A stretch of 64,000 nucleotides of DNA from Evansella caseinilytica (GTDB taxonomy: Bacteria; Bacillota; Bacilli; Bacillales; Salisediminibacteriaceae): positions 1 to 64,000 of the forward strand of contig NZ_FNPI01000012.1 in the NCBI RefSeq assembly GCF_900107275.1, written 5' to 3'. How positions within the stretch are numbered: position 1 is the first letter of the stretch; each line of letters begins with the position of its first letter. This document shows, piece after piece, positions 46,068 to 54,806 of this stretch. The position numbers and the translations under genes were made by a program. The notes under the pieces are model-generated. The model was not told where the DNA came from, ran no database searches, and saw only the letters and a list, made by a program, of their open reading frames with translations.

Positions 46068-46724
46068 ATGGAAGAAAAAGCAAGTGAACAAACAACAAAT
46101 GAACAAGCAGAAATCTTGGAAAGTCTGGCGCAAGAGGTTGTCGCGCAGATTCAAGCAGGCGATCCAAAAAACTTAATTATTCAGAGGCTCACAGAGCGCG
46201 GCATCGACGAAGCGGATGCGAAACAATTCGTCGAAGAGATTTCAGCGCAATTGGCGGAGGTTTCCAAACAGGAGGAATATACCAGTGATAAGTTGCTGCC
46301 GGCTATCTTAGGCGGGTTGATTGCTGCACTGCTTGGCAGTGCCATTTGGGCAACGATCGTTGTGATGACAGAAACTGAATTTGGGATCGTGGCGTGGGGA
46401 ATCGGTATTCTGACCGGTTACGCTGTCATGCTGGCAGCTGGAAGAAAAAAAGGGCTGCCGTTGCAGATCATCGCCGTTGCATTCAGTTTAATCGGTATTT
46501 TTATCGGCAAATATGCCGTTTATTATTACTTCATGAAAGAGTTTTTGACCGAGGCATACGGCAGTTCCTATGCAGCGAGGTATTCATTCTTCTCATCCGA
46601 CATCATCGCCGGCTTCTTCGCTGACGCTTCTTATGTTTTCTCATTATATGACTTGCTGTGGATCGGGCTCGCAGTGGTCACAGCCTGGAGAATTACAAAA
46701 GCGGTTAAAAGCGCGGCAATTTAA
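46068..46724 (+). CDS. Membrane protein of unknown function
   Basis: 218 residues. The N-terminal soluble part (1-75) is helical and Glu/Gln-rich, with a UBA-like stretch (VVAQIQAGDPKNLIIQRLTERGIDEADAKQFVEEI). Four membrane helices follow. ATG 46068 follows AGGAGG; an upstream open frame from 45900 lacks a ribosome binding site and begins in the palindrome tail. I do not recognise a function. A strong terminator follows at 46860. Confidence 0.65.
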   Translation: MEEKASEQTTNEQAEILESLAQEVVAQIQAGDPKNLIIQRLTERGIDEADAKQFVEEISAQLAEVSKQEEYTSDKLLPAILGGLIAALLGSAIWATIVVMTETEFGIVAWGIGILTGYAVMLAAGRKKGLPLQIIAVAFSLIGIFIGKYAVYYYFMKEFLTEAYGSSYAARYSFFSSDIIAGFFADASYVFSLYDLLWIGLAVVTAWRITKAVKSAAI

Positions 46725-46859
46725 GTCGGCCTATTCGTGATAAAGCGGCCGACATGCTCCAAATGGCAAAAAGCCGCTAACACAATAAAATCAGGACATT
46801 ATCCGATCCCTTATAATAAGCAAAAGGGGATTGGCGAACTTAGCGGAACCGTCCGCTGC

Positions 46860-46910
46860 TCGGGAGGCGCAAAAGACCGTATTCTGTCTATTGCGCCTCC
46901 CGATTTTGTT
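46860..46910 (+). terminator. Rho-independent terminator
   Basis: TCGGGAGGCGCAA (46860-46872) pairs perfectly with TTGCGCCTCCCGA (46891-46903), followed by TTTTGTT. Confidence 0.85.
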
Positions 46911-47019
46911 CAGGCTCAACGACTGCCCTAACCCTGTCAAAACAATTTTTTTCGATGTATAAATGATGTAATATGGAAGAAAATACAACTAAGTCCATTT
47001 TGATAGGAGGTTGTCAACA

Positions 47020-47340
47020 ATGAACCAACAGACGATCACAAAGATAGTGACGTTTATGATGCTGTTTTTGTTTTTGCCAATTCACTTTGTTGCAGCGCAG
47101 CAGCCCGCATATGCGGAATGGAGCAAAATCGCTGTTGAAGAAACGGTAAAACAATTCCCGGATCAAAAAGTCGTCGATTATTTGTATGAAGGAAAAGTTG
47201 TGATTTCCGATAAGCGGGAGCAGTACACTTTTAAGCTGATGCTCGAGTCAGCGGCTGGAGAAAAAAAGCCAGTGCGGGCGTATGTCTTGGTTAATCCGAA
47301 AAACAACAAGCTGATTGACGTACATGTGGATGAGACGTAA
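47020..47340 (+). CDS. DUF3889 secreted protein (YqzG-like)
   Basis: The 106-residue protein has a signal peptide (hydrophobic IVTFMMLFLFLPIHFVAA, probable cleavage near AAQQ) and a DUF3889 domain with YAEWSKIAVEETVKQFPDQKVVDYLYEGK. It is exported to the cell surface; function unknown. ATG 47020 lies 9 bases after GATAGGAGG; TTG 47011 abuts it. A hairpin follows at 47363. Confidence 0.85.
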   Translation: MNQQTITKIVTFMMLFLFLPIHFVAAQQPAYAEWSKIAVEETVKQFPDQKVVDYLYEGKVVISDKREQYTFKLMLESAAGEKKPVRAYVLVNPKNNKLIDVHVDET

Positions 47341-47362
47341 TAACAACGAGAAACAACGCAAA

Positions 47363-47396
47363 AAATAAGCTCCGGGTCTGAATCCAGAGCTTATTT
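47363..47396 (+). terminator. Rho-independent terminator after the DUF3889 gene
   Basis: AAATAAGCTC pairs with GAGCTTATTT around a 14-base loop. From 47397 to 47659 I see no supported gene. Confidence 0.65.
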
Positions 47397-47659
47397 GGCG
47401 TGTTCAACGACAGGCGTGAGACCCCACGTTGCATTGTGCTTGATCAAGATGGGAAAAAGCGATCTCTTCGAAAAAAACTTTAGTTGTATTTTTACAATCG
47501 GGAGAAACGCCGCAGCAGTTGTGTTTTCGATCGGGTGGTTTTTTCGATGATTCACCACAACATATGTATCATTTTCTGCATCAAGGCGTTGCATGCCGGC
47601 ATGACATACAGCCGGACAACGCATGCATGAACAAAAAATTTCGAACACCACTACCGCTG

Positions 47660-48091
47660 TTACTTTTGAAAATACGCTTCGTATTGAGCGGTATCAATAT
47701 TTTTTTCCCGCAGTTTTTTTACAAGGAATTTGTGATCACGTTTCGGCGTTGCCGCGATATAGCCTTTAATAATCAGGTCGTCTGTCATCGCCGTGGCGTT
47801 TTCCTCCAATGCCATTTCACCGATTTTTCCGGCGATCTTTCCCTTCGCAACATCGCGGAACAGCTCGGGAACAGGCTCCACTAATTCATTTAAAAAAGCT
47901 TTTTTTTCTTCCGTCCATAAGTGCAGTGTTTCATTAATGTAATATTCCTGCCAGTCAAGAATGGATTTGCCGTCTTCCTTCGGCATTTTCTTTAAAAATT
48001 TGCGAAACATAAAATAGCCCCCGATACCGATGGCCGCAGCTAAAAACACAGACCAGAGGACGATCAGCCACATAAACAGACCGCTTGGCAC
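47660..48091 (-). CDS. yneK: DUF2621 protein (YneK-like)
   Basis: The 143-residue protein has one N-terminal membrane helix (FMWLIVLWSVFLAAAIGIGGYFMF) and a cytoplasmic domain with KEDGKSILDWQEYYINETLHLW, the YneK/DUF2621 pattern, ending in DHKFLVKKLREKNIDTAQYE. It starts with GTG at 48091 behind AGAGGTGAT. Function unknown; conserved in Bacillus. Confidence 0.85.
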   Translation of the reverse strand: MPSGLFMWLIVLWSVFLAAAIGIGGYFMFRKFLKKMPKEDGKSILDWQEYYINETLHLWTEEKKAFLNELVEPVPELFRDVAKGKIAGKIGEMALEENATAMTDDLIIKGYIAATPKRDHKFLVKKLREKNIDTAQYEAYFQK

Positions 48092-48306
48092 GAGACATCA
48101 CCTCTTCCTAGTATTGATCTATATTTTACGATATTCCGCAACATCTGAAAAGGGAGAGCTCGTTATAAACATCATTTTCATATTGACTATAGAAAAAATG
48201 ATATTTTTCCGGCTGGCTATGCTCGGCATCAAAAAGCGTTATGACTCTGTGCAAAACACAAAATACCGACAACGGAACAGGTGGTGAATCATCAATGGAA
48301 CAAAGA

Positions 48307-48337
48307 AAAAAGCACACCCGGTTGGAGTGTGCTTTTT
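48307..48337 (-). terminator. Bidirectional terminator after the cold-shock gene
   Basis: AAAAAGCACAC (48307-48317) and GTGTGCTTTTT (48327-48337) form a perfect stem with A and T tails. Confidence 0.88.
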
Positions 48338-48343
48338 CCGACT

Positions 48344-48544
48344 TTATAGTTTAACGACGTTGGAGGCTTGTGGACCGCGATCGCCGCTGGTAATTTCAAA
48401 CTGGACGCGCTGTCCTTCTTCCAGCGATTTATAGCCGTCACCTTCAATAGCCGAGTAGTGAACGAAAACGTCGTCGCCACCCTCTTGTTCAATAAATCCA
48501 AATCCTTTGTCAGCGTTAAACCATTTTACTGTACCTTCTGCCAA
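48344..48544 (-). CDS. csp: Cold-shock protein (CspB/CspD type)
   Basis: The 66-residue OB-fold RNA chaperone has RNP1 KGFGFIE and RNP2 VFVHY. It melts RNA secondary structure in cold or growth transitions. The start codon is TTG (complement of 48542-48544) 6 bases after GGAGGGA; most csp genes use ATG. The roughly 250 bp upstream have no gene and may hold the long leader common for csp mRNAs. Confidence 0.95.
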   Translation of the reverse strand: MAEGTVKWFNADKGFGFIEQEGGDDVFVHYSAIEGDGYKSLEEGQRVQFEITSGDRGPQASNVVKL

Positions 48545-48818
48545 AACTTATCCCTCCAGCTTAAAATAAAAAACGTTCACTATCATTTTGTCCAAACGAT
48601 GAAATATTATCCCTAAAAAATATTTTTCCATGAAGAAATCTCCTTGGAAGCAGCCGCAGAATAATTACCCAAAGGTTTTTCTTGTCCTGCTCTGAATAAA
48701 AATACAATTTTTCCATTGCATTAAGCACTTTTAATAAATGCAAAATTTGGTATAGTTAATGTAGTCTTTATCAATCAAACCTATTTTTTAAACAACATTG
48801 TTTTTAAGGAGGGGTATG

Positions 48819-50096
48819 GTGAGTAAACATACATATACAAAATATCGGGAGACAGCAACCATACCAATGGATTGGGAACTACGGAAAATCAGCGAAATCG
48901 GTCATGTCGTTACCGGTGTTACACCAAAAACAGGCACAGCGAAATATTGGAACGGGGACATCCCGTTCGTCTCTCCAGCGGACATGAACGAGGCAAAATA
49001 TATTGGAAAAACGGCAAGATATGTGACTCCCGCGGGAGCAGCGCATGGAAGGATTGTCCCTGAGAACAGCCTGATGGTAACATGTATCGCCTCCATTGGC
49101 AAAATGGCTGTTTCCACTGAAAAATGCATTACGAATCAGCAGATCAATACAATCATCCCCGGTGGAAACTATGATACGGACTTTTTATACTATGCGCTGA
49201 AACAGAAGGTGAAGCTTCTTGTTGCCTTGGCGGGAAAAACGTCCGTACCGATCATTAACAAAAAAAGTTTTTCCGATATCTATCTGAAAATTCCGCCCCT
49301 GCAAGAGCAGCGGTACATCGCTTCAATTCTTTCATCGGTGGATGAAGCCGCTGCCAAGACGAAACAGATCATCGGACAAACGGAACGGATGAAGACCGGG
49401 CTGTTGCAGGAACTGTTGACAAAGGGAACAGGGCATTTTTCATTTAAAAATACAGACATCGGGGTGATTCCTGAAACGTGGACAGTAACTTCCCTGAAGG
49501 AAATTTCGTCAAAAATCACAAAAGGTACAACGCCGTCAACGTACGGATACTGCTACGAGAGGGAAGGAGTCAATTTTATTAAAGTGGAGAACATCACGAA
49601 ACAAGGGATCATTCAACAGCACCAGCTGGTGAAAATATCCGCAGCTGCCCATGAAAAGCTGTCGCGATCAAACATGCAGAAAGGGGACATCGTTGTAACC
49701 ATCGCGGGAGCATTGGGGAGAACAGCCATCATACCGGACGAGCTTCTGCCGGTCAATACCAATCAGGCAGTGGCGATTGTGCGGATCAACCATCCTGATT
49801 GCAATAATGAATATATTCATTATGCGCTGCAGAGCAGCATGATAAAAAAACATATCGCCATGGTTTCAACGGTGGGAGCCCAGCCAAACTTGAGCTTAAA
49901 GCAGGTGGGGGATTTCACGCTTCCATTGCCACCGCTGCATGAACAACGGCAAATTGCTGCGGTGTTAGCAAGCATGGATAAAAAATTGCTGCAGGAGGAG
50001 AAAAAGCTGTCCGCATTGCTGGCTGTGAAAAAAGGACTGATGCAAAGCTTATTATCCGGAAAAATACCGGCTCGTGCTATTATTGCAAGCCATTGA
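48819..50096 (+). CDS. hsdS: Type I restriction-modification specificity subunit
   Basis: About 425 residues with two target-recognition domains (about 10-170 and 215-380), each followed by a conserved coiled-coil segment (LPPLQEQRYIASILSSVDEA and LPPLHEQRQIAAVLASMDKK, LLTKG / LLSGKIPAR ends). The protein sets the bipartite DNA target for HsdM. GTG 48819 lies 6 bases after AAGGAGG; ATG 48816 is only 3 bases away. Unusually it comes before hsdM, and the two are separated by an acetyltransferase gene. Confidence 0.92.
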   Translation: MSKHTYTKYRETATIPMDWELRKISEIGHVVTGVTPKTGTAKYWNGDIPFVSPADMNEAKYIGKTARYVTPAGAAHGRIVPENSLMVTCIASIGKMAVSTEKCITNQQINTIIPGGNYDTDFLYYALKQKVKLLVALAGKTSVPIINKKSFSDIYLKIPPLQEQRYIASILSSVDEAAAKTKQIIGQTERMKTGLLQELLTKGTGHFSFKNTDIGVIPETWTVTSLKEISSKITKGTTPSTYGYCYEREGVNFIKVENITKQGIIQQHQLVKISAAAHEKLSRSNMQKGDIVVTIAGALGRTAIIPDELLPVNTNQAVAIVRINHPDCNNEYIHYALQSSMIKKHIAMVSTVGAQPNLSLKQVGDFTLPLPPLHEQRQIAAVLASMDKKLLQEEKKLSALLAVKKGLMQSLLSGKIPARAIIASH

Positions 50097-50226
50097 CGGC
50101 GCTTCCTTTGTACAGGATGTTTCCGCCGAAAGTTTCACAATTTCATAGAAACAGAAAACGGCCGGCAGAAAACAAGCTGTTTGTACGAAAAGAATAATGA
50201 TCAACAGCCACGGAGGTGTAGAGAAG

Positions 50227-50817
50227 ATGGAAATAGAAGAAATATACGGCAGCCTGCCTGAGCTGGAAACGAAACGTCTGCGGCTGAGAAAGATCACAGC
50301 GGAAGACGCGGAAGAAATATTTTATTACGCTTCCAAGGAAGAAGTCGCCAAATATGTCACGTGGAATACTCACCGGAGTTTAACCGATACAAAAGCGTTT
50401 GTTTCCTTTGTTCTCGATCAATATGATCAAGGGAAAATAGCACCGTGGGGAATAGAAATTAAACAAAACGGCAGCTTCATCGGCACGATTGATTTTGTCT
50501 GGTGGAAGCCGCTGCATCACAGTGCTGAAATCGGCTATGTCCTGTCCCACGATTATTGGGGCAAAGGAATCATGGCCGAGGCAGTGGGAAAGTTGCTGTC
50601 CTTCGGTTTTGAAAAAATGGATTTAGTCCGCATTCAAGCCCGCTGCTTCGTGGAAAATATCGGGTCGCAGCGAGTGATGGAAAAAGCCGGTATGTCGTAT
50701 GAAGGACTCATTCGCAAAGGGCTGTTTGTCAAAGGGAAGCATCGGGATTTACTGATGTACTCCATAATAAAAGAGGAATTCCAAGCTTTAAAGGAGAGAA
50801 ATCATCGATCTATTTAG
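50227..50817 (+). CDS. GNAT acetyltransferase, RimJ/RimL type
   Basis: The 196-residue acetyltransferase has ETKRLRLRKITAEDAEEIF, acetyl-CoA loop YWGKGIMAEAVGKLL and NIGSQRVMEKAGMSYEG. The group acetylates protein N termini, amino acids or drugs; substrate unknown. GGAGGTG lies 8 bases before ATG 50227. It sits between hsdS and hsdM on the same strand. Confidence 0.88.
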   Translation: MEIEEIYGSLPELETKRLRLRKITAEDAEEIFYYASKEEVAKYVTWNTHRSLTDTKAFVSFVLDQYDQGKIAPWGIEIKQNGSFIGTIDFVWWKPLHHSAEIGYVLSHDYWGKGIMAEAVGKLLSFGFEKMDLVRIQARCFVENIGSQRVMEKAGMSYEGLIRKGLFVKGKHRDLLMYSIIKEEFQALKERNHRSI

Positions 50818-51152
50818 CGTGTTGAAATAGATACATGGATAGATAGCGGCGAACCATACATAATTGAAGAAAATGCTTCGCAATGTTGATCGCAAATGAC
50901 GAGTTACCGGAACATTTCTCTTGTCGTTAGGAATACGTGGTAGCGAAGGCGGACGCCGCAAGTCCCTGCCAAATCGATCACGTCCGAAGAAGTTCGCACC
51001 TTGGCAGGGGGCTTCATGCTGAGAAAACCTTGCGCTTTTGTTTCCGTCCCACCGGCAGCATTTCAAGCTGCAGGTAGCGTAATGCCGGAATGTCACATGA
51101 AGAGACGGACGGCAAAGATCGTTATTTTTTACAAATGGTATGGAGGAAGAAA
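50818..51152. other. 334-bp gap upstream of hsdM with an inverted repeat
   Basis: CCCTGCCAA (50964-50972) and TTGGCAGGG (51001-51009) form an inverted repeat in a GC-rich patch. No coding sequence is supported and no hsdR fragment was recognised. Confidence 0.4.
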
Positions 51153-52640
51153 ATGAGTAAATTAACATTGCGGCAATTGGAGTCCCACTTATGGGAAAGT
51201 GCAAACATATTGCGGGGAAGCATCGATTCCTCAGACTATAAGAATTACATCTTCGGATTATTGTTTTTAAAACGATTAAATGATGTGTTTGTTGAGACGG
51301 CAACAAACATCGAGAAGGAAGCGGGAGACGACCACGGCTGGTACGATCGGAAGGAGCATCAGTTTTTCGTCCCGGAGCAGGCTCGCTGGCAAAATATCCA
51401 GGCGGCCAGCAATGATATCGGCAGTGCCATTAACCGAGCATTTGCGGCGCTGGAGGCAGAAAATCCTTCGCTGCGCGGCGTGCTGGCAAACATCGATTTT
51501 CAGGATAAGGAAAAGCTGCCGGACAGGCTGCTGCTGCGGCTGATTCAGCACTTTTCCGCGATCCGGCTGAGCAACGCCAATCTAACGGAACCTGATATGC
51601 TGGGACGCGCCTATGAATATTTAATCAAACAATTTGCCGACGATGCGGGAAAAAAGGGTGGAGAATTTTACACACCGAACAAAGTCGTGGAACTGATTGT
51701 CAAGTTAATCAAACCGGAAGAGGGCATGCGCGTCTGTGATCCGACAGTCGGATCAGGTGGAATGCTTATTCAGGCTGTCGACTATATTAAATCGAAAAAC
51801 GGCAATCCCCGCAACCTGACCTTGCATGGGCAGGAACGGAACTTGAACACATGGGCCATTTGCAAAATGAACCTTTTATTGCACGGCTTAAATAACCACC
51901 GGATTGAGAAGGGAGATACGATCCGGGAACCGAAGCTGCTGGAGAACGGGAAGCTGATTTTGTATGACCGGGTGATTGCCAATCCGCCGTTCAGCTTAAG
52001 CAACTGGGGCAGGGAAGAAGCAGAAGGGGACAAGCTGTGCCGCTTCCGCTATGGCCTGCCGCCGAAGGACAGAGGTGATCTGGCGTTTGTTCAGCACATG
52101 GTGGCCGCATTAAACGAGGAGGGGAAAGCGGGGGTTGTCATGCCGCACGGAATTTTGTTCCGCGGCGGAGCAGAGAAAAAAATCCGCCAAGGACTCGTGG
52201 AAGATGATCTAGTCGAAGCGGTCATCGGCCTGCCGTCTAATCTTTTTTACGGGACGGCCATTCCGGCATGCATCGTGCTTTTTAACCGCAACAAAAATGA
52301 GCAAAAACAAGGCATGGTATTTTTCCTCCACGGAGCAGACGATTATCAGGAAGGAAAAAACCAGCATACCCTTCGCGCTCAGGATATTGAAAAAATCGTT
52401 TCTGCCTACGATGACTGGAAAGCAGAGGATAAATACTGCCGTCCGGTATCCCTGGCGGAAATCAAAGCAAACGACTACAATTTAAATATCGCCCGCTATA
52501 TTGATACAGCCGCGGAGGAAGAGCAAATCGATGTAGCTGCAGCCCTCGCAGAGCTCCGCAGCCTTGAACGGGAGCGTTCCGAAATCGAAGCGGAAATGTA
52601 CAATTACTTAAAGGAATTGGGCTATACATCGGAAAGATAG
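51153..52640 (+). CDS. hsdM: Type I restriction-modification DNA methyltransferase subunit
   Basis: The 495-residue N6-adenine methyltransferase has an N-terminal HsdM helical domain (about 1-130), AdoMet motif DPTVGSGGML near residue 196, GGEFYTPNKVVELIV, and catalytic NPPF near residue 277. It methylates adenine when complexed with HsdS. ATG 51153 follows GGAGG. No hsdR gene exists from here to the right edge or to the left edge. The system may therefore only methylate, or its nuclease may be encoded elsewhere. Confidence 0.94.
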   Translation: MSKLTLRQLESHLWESANILRGSIDSSDYKNYIFGLLFLKRLNDVFVETATNIEKEAGDDHGWYDRKEHQFFVPEQARWQNIQAASNDIGSAINRAFAALEAENPSLRGVLANIDFQDKEKLPDRLLLRLIQHFSAIRLSNANLTEPDMLGRAYEYLIKQFADDAGKKGGEFYTPNKVVELIVKLIKPEEGMRVCDPTVGSGGMLIQAVDYIKSKNGNPRNLTLHGQERNLNTWAICKMNLLLHGLNNHRIEKGDTIREPKLLENGKLILYDRVIANPPFSLSNWGREEAEGDKLCRFRYGLPPKDRGDLAFVQHMVAALNEEGKAGVVMPHGILFRGGAEKKIRQGLVEDDLVEAVIGLPSNLFYGTAIPACIVLFNRNKNEQKQGMVFFLHGADDYQEGKNQHTLRAQDIEKIVSAYDDWKAEDKYCRPVSLAEIKANDYNLNIARYIDTAAEEEQIDVAAALAELRSLERERSEIEAEMYNYLKELGYTSER

Positions 52641-52773
52641 CCTTCAATAATAAAAAATCGCGATCAACATCCACTCCCCCTTAGCAGGTATGGACCTCTA
52701 ATCATCTCATCCTGCTAAGGCCGGAAAAGTCACGAGTCGGATCTGAAAAAGGTCACAGCGCGGTTGAAAAGCC

Positions 52774-53125
52774 ATGAAAAGGACTGGAGTAATCGTGCCC
52801 GAAACGGACTTACCGAACGTCGAACGTCAACGAATAAGAGCAAATCGTTGACGAAACGGGCATTTTGAAAGCTGAACGTCAACGAATAAGAGCAAATCGT
52901 TGACGAAACGGGCATTTTGAAAGCTGAATGTCAACGAATAAGAGCAAATCGTTGACGAAACGAGCATTTTGAAAGCTGAATGTCAACGAATAAGAGCAAA
53001 TCGTGTACGAAACGAGTATTTTGAAAGCTGAACGTCAACGAATAAGAGCAAATCGTTGACGAAACGGGCATTTCAAACGTCGAACGTCAACGAATAGAGC
53101 ATCATCGTCACTGAACTGGCGGTGG
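52774..53125 (+). repeat. Tandem array of 52-bp hairpin-forming repeats
   Basis: Units start GTCAACGA at 52826, 52878, 52930, 52982, 53034 and 53086, an exact 52-bp period. A partial unit begins at about 52774. Units 1-3 and 5 hold a perfect inverted repeat GTCAACGA-N11-TCGTTGAC. Unit 4 reads TCGTGTAC in the right arm, and unit 6 is diverged. The linker is GAAACGGGCATTTTGAAAGC with few changes. No spacers, so not CRISPR. It fills the gap between hsdM and padR. Confidence 0.9.
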
Positions 53126-53330
53126 AAGCCGTCGTACAGAAACGAGTGACAGTTCATTGTACCCGAAGCTAGCTTCCGGAGTGGTCGCTCGTTATGACAC
53201 ACCCCTGTCTTTTCCGAAGCAGAAAACACATGCTTTATCAGCCATCATGTATGAATCAACCCTGCAGTTTTTTATCTGTTTTTCTCCTGAAATTCATTTC
53301 CAAAAAAAAATGTTTTTTTGGGAAAAATAG

Positions 53331-53386
53331 TTGCACTTTTCATAAAAAAACGGTATGATAAATCAAGAATTTTACCTTTTAATTCT
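53331..53386 (+). promoter_or_regulatory. padR promoter and inverted repeat
   Basis: TTGCAC (53331-53336), 17-bp spacer, TATGAT (53354-53359). AGAATT (53366-53371) and AATTCT (53381-53386) flank the probable start point and may be an operator. Confidence 0.65.
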
Positions 53387-53403
53387 AGGTAGGTGAAAGC
53401 ACA

Positions 53404-53745
53404 ATGTTTAACCGGGAACTTGTAAAAGGCAGTACATCACTGATATTGCTGCAATTGCTCGCCGAAAAAGATATGTACGGGTACGAAATCGTCAAGGAAA
53501 TGGAAGCCCGCAGCGGTTATGCTTTGCAGGTGAAGGAAGGGACGTTGTATCCGGCACTTCATAAACTGGAAAAACAAAAATATGTAGATGCCTATTGGCA
53601 GGAACCGGATAAAGGCCCGGCGCGAAAATATTACCGGCTCACAGCGGAAGGCAAGGAAATTCTTCAGCAAAAAACGAGTGAATGGCAAAGCTTTGTAAAG
53701 GCTATTGATAAAGTCATTGGGAGAAAAGGGTATGATTCAGTCTAA
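53404..53745 (+). CDS. PadR-family transcriptional regulator
   Basis: The 113-residue winged-helix protein has the PadR motif [46 protein letters not shown] and [14 protein letters not shown]. It likely represses its own operon. Its end overlaps the following HAAS-domain gene by 14 bp, the usual pairing for small PadR proteins. Confidence 0.92.
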   Translation: MFNRELVKGSTSLILLQLLAEKDMYGYEIVKEMEARSGYALQVKEGTLYPALHKLEKQKYVDAYWQEPDKGPARKYYRLTAEGKEILQQKTSEWQSFVKAIDKVIGRKGYDSV

Positions 53746-54376
53746 GCAGGATTATTTAACTATCTTGGAACAGGAGCTGCATCATACAGCAGACAAAGAT
53801 GAACTTATACGGGAAATGGATTTACATATTTCCGAGCTGCTTCATGAGCTTGCGCTGGCGAAAGGACTTGGGGAAGGAGCTGCCATGCCTGAGATTGTGG
53901 AGAGGCTCGGCGCGCCGGAGCATGTTGCGGCTCAGTATCAAACGGAGCTGGAAGTAACGCCAAAAAAAGTTCAATGGACGTTTATTTCAGTTAATATCGT
54001 ATTTTTTATCGGCGGCATTTGCTTGACGTTGCTGTACAATTTGCTGCCGCTTCCTTTTGTCAGTCATGTATGGACCACGCTGACAAGCATTACTGCTGTC
54101 ATCATTATCCTGTATATGCTGTTCTGGATGTTGTTGGGCTATGAAATCGGCAAGGAATTCGGCTTGGGCGGTCGGAGATTGTTAATTAAAACGTTTTATA
54201 TTGCTTTAATGCCGAATATCCTGTTGATGGGGTTGGTTGTTTTTCGATTAATGCCTATGAATTGGTTTGATCCATTGCTGACGCCGCCGTTTATTGCGGT
54301 GTGTATCCTCAGCACGATCGTTTTATACCCTGTCAGCTATGTAGGATTTCGATGGGGGACGATCCAGTCTGTCTGA
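53732..54376 (+). CDS. HAAS-domain membrane protein (DUF1700-like)
   Basis: 214 residues. An N-terminal helical HAAS signalling domain (about 1-75: [46 protein letters not shown]) precedes four membrane helices. Such proteins accompany PadR regulators and are thought to link membrane state to transcription. ATG 53732 follows GGGAGAAAAGGG and overlaps padR. Confidence 0.85.
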   Translation: MIQSKQDYLTILEQELHHTADKDELIREMDLHISELLHELALAKGLGEGAAMPEIVERLGAPEHVAAQYQTELEVTPKKVQWTFISVNIVFFIGGICLTLLYNLLPLPFVSHVWTTLTSITAVIIILYMLFWMLLGYEIGKEFGLGGRRLLIKTFYIALMPNILLMGLVVFRLMPMNWFDPLLTPPFIAVCILSTIVLYPVSYVGFRWGTIQSV

Positions 54377-54806
54377 AAGCTGCCCGCAGCACCCATGCCC
54401 TTTCCCTTGCAACGATGCAAGGTAGATGAACGTACCCGGATTTCCCGGTGTTTTTTGAAAAATCTATATAGAATTTCTATGCATATAAGCAGCAACATCC
54501 AAAAGCATAGAGCGACGGGGCTGTGTCAAAAGCGAAAACGATTAAAAAAATATCAGGGCAATGGCGCCGTGCTTGTCTCTTCCTCTGCAAGCACAGCTAA
54601 GATGACTATCCGTCGAGACAACTCGATGGGAAAGGCATCGTAGCTTTGCTCGTCGCTGCACGCTCGATAGAAAAAACCACTCCTATCGGGCTTTTGAAAA
54701 GATGCAGCGGCTTCGCTCATTGCTTCGGGGGTGTTGAACATGCTCTAAAAGTATTTTTTTACTCATCTATATAGAATAACTATGTAATGAAAAGGAGAGA
54801 AAAGTA
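54377..54806. repeat. Intergenic region bounded by TCTATATAGAAT repeats
   Basis: TCTATATAGAATTTCTATG (54463-54481) recurs as TCTATATAGAATAACTATG (54766-54784), the second just before the next gene. Between them GGGGCTGTGTCAAAAGC (54518-54534) and TGTTGAACATGCTC resemble ends of degenerate transposable elements. No gene is supported. Confidence 0.45.

Noticed and set aside
47391-47651. 86-codon minus-strand frame
   Set aside because: Cys/His-rich without a recognisable family, starts within non-coding DNA and has no supporting ribosome binding site.
50788-51306. Possible hsdR remnant or gene upstream of hsdM on the minus strand
   Set aside because: The translation shows no helicase or nuclease motif and overlaps the real hsdM start.
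52774-53125. CRISPR array
   Set aside because: The regular repeats have no variable spacers; the whole 52-bp unit is conserved, and no cas genes are near.
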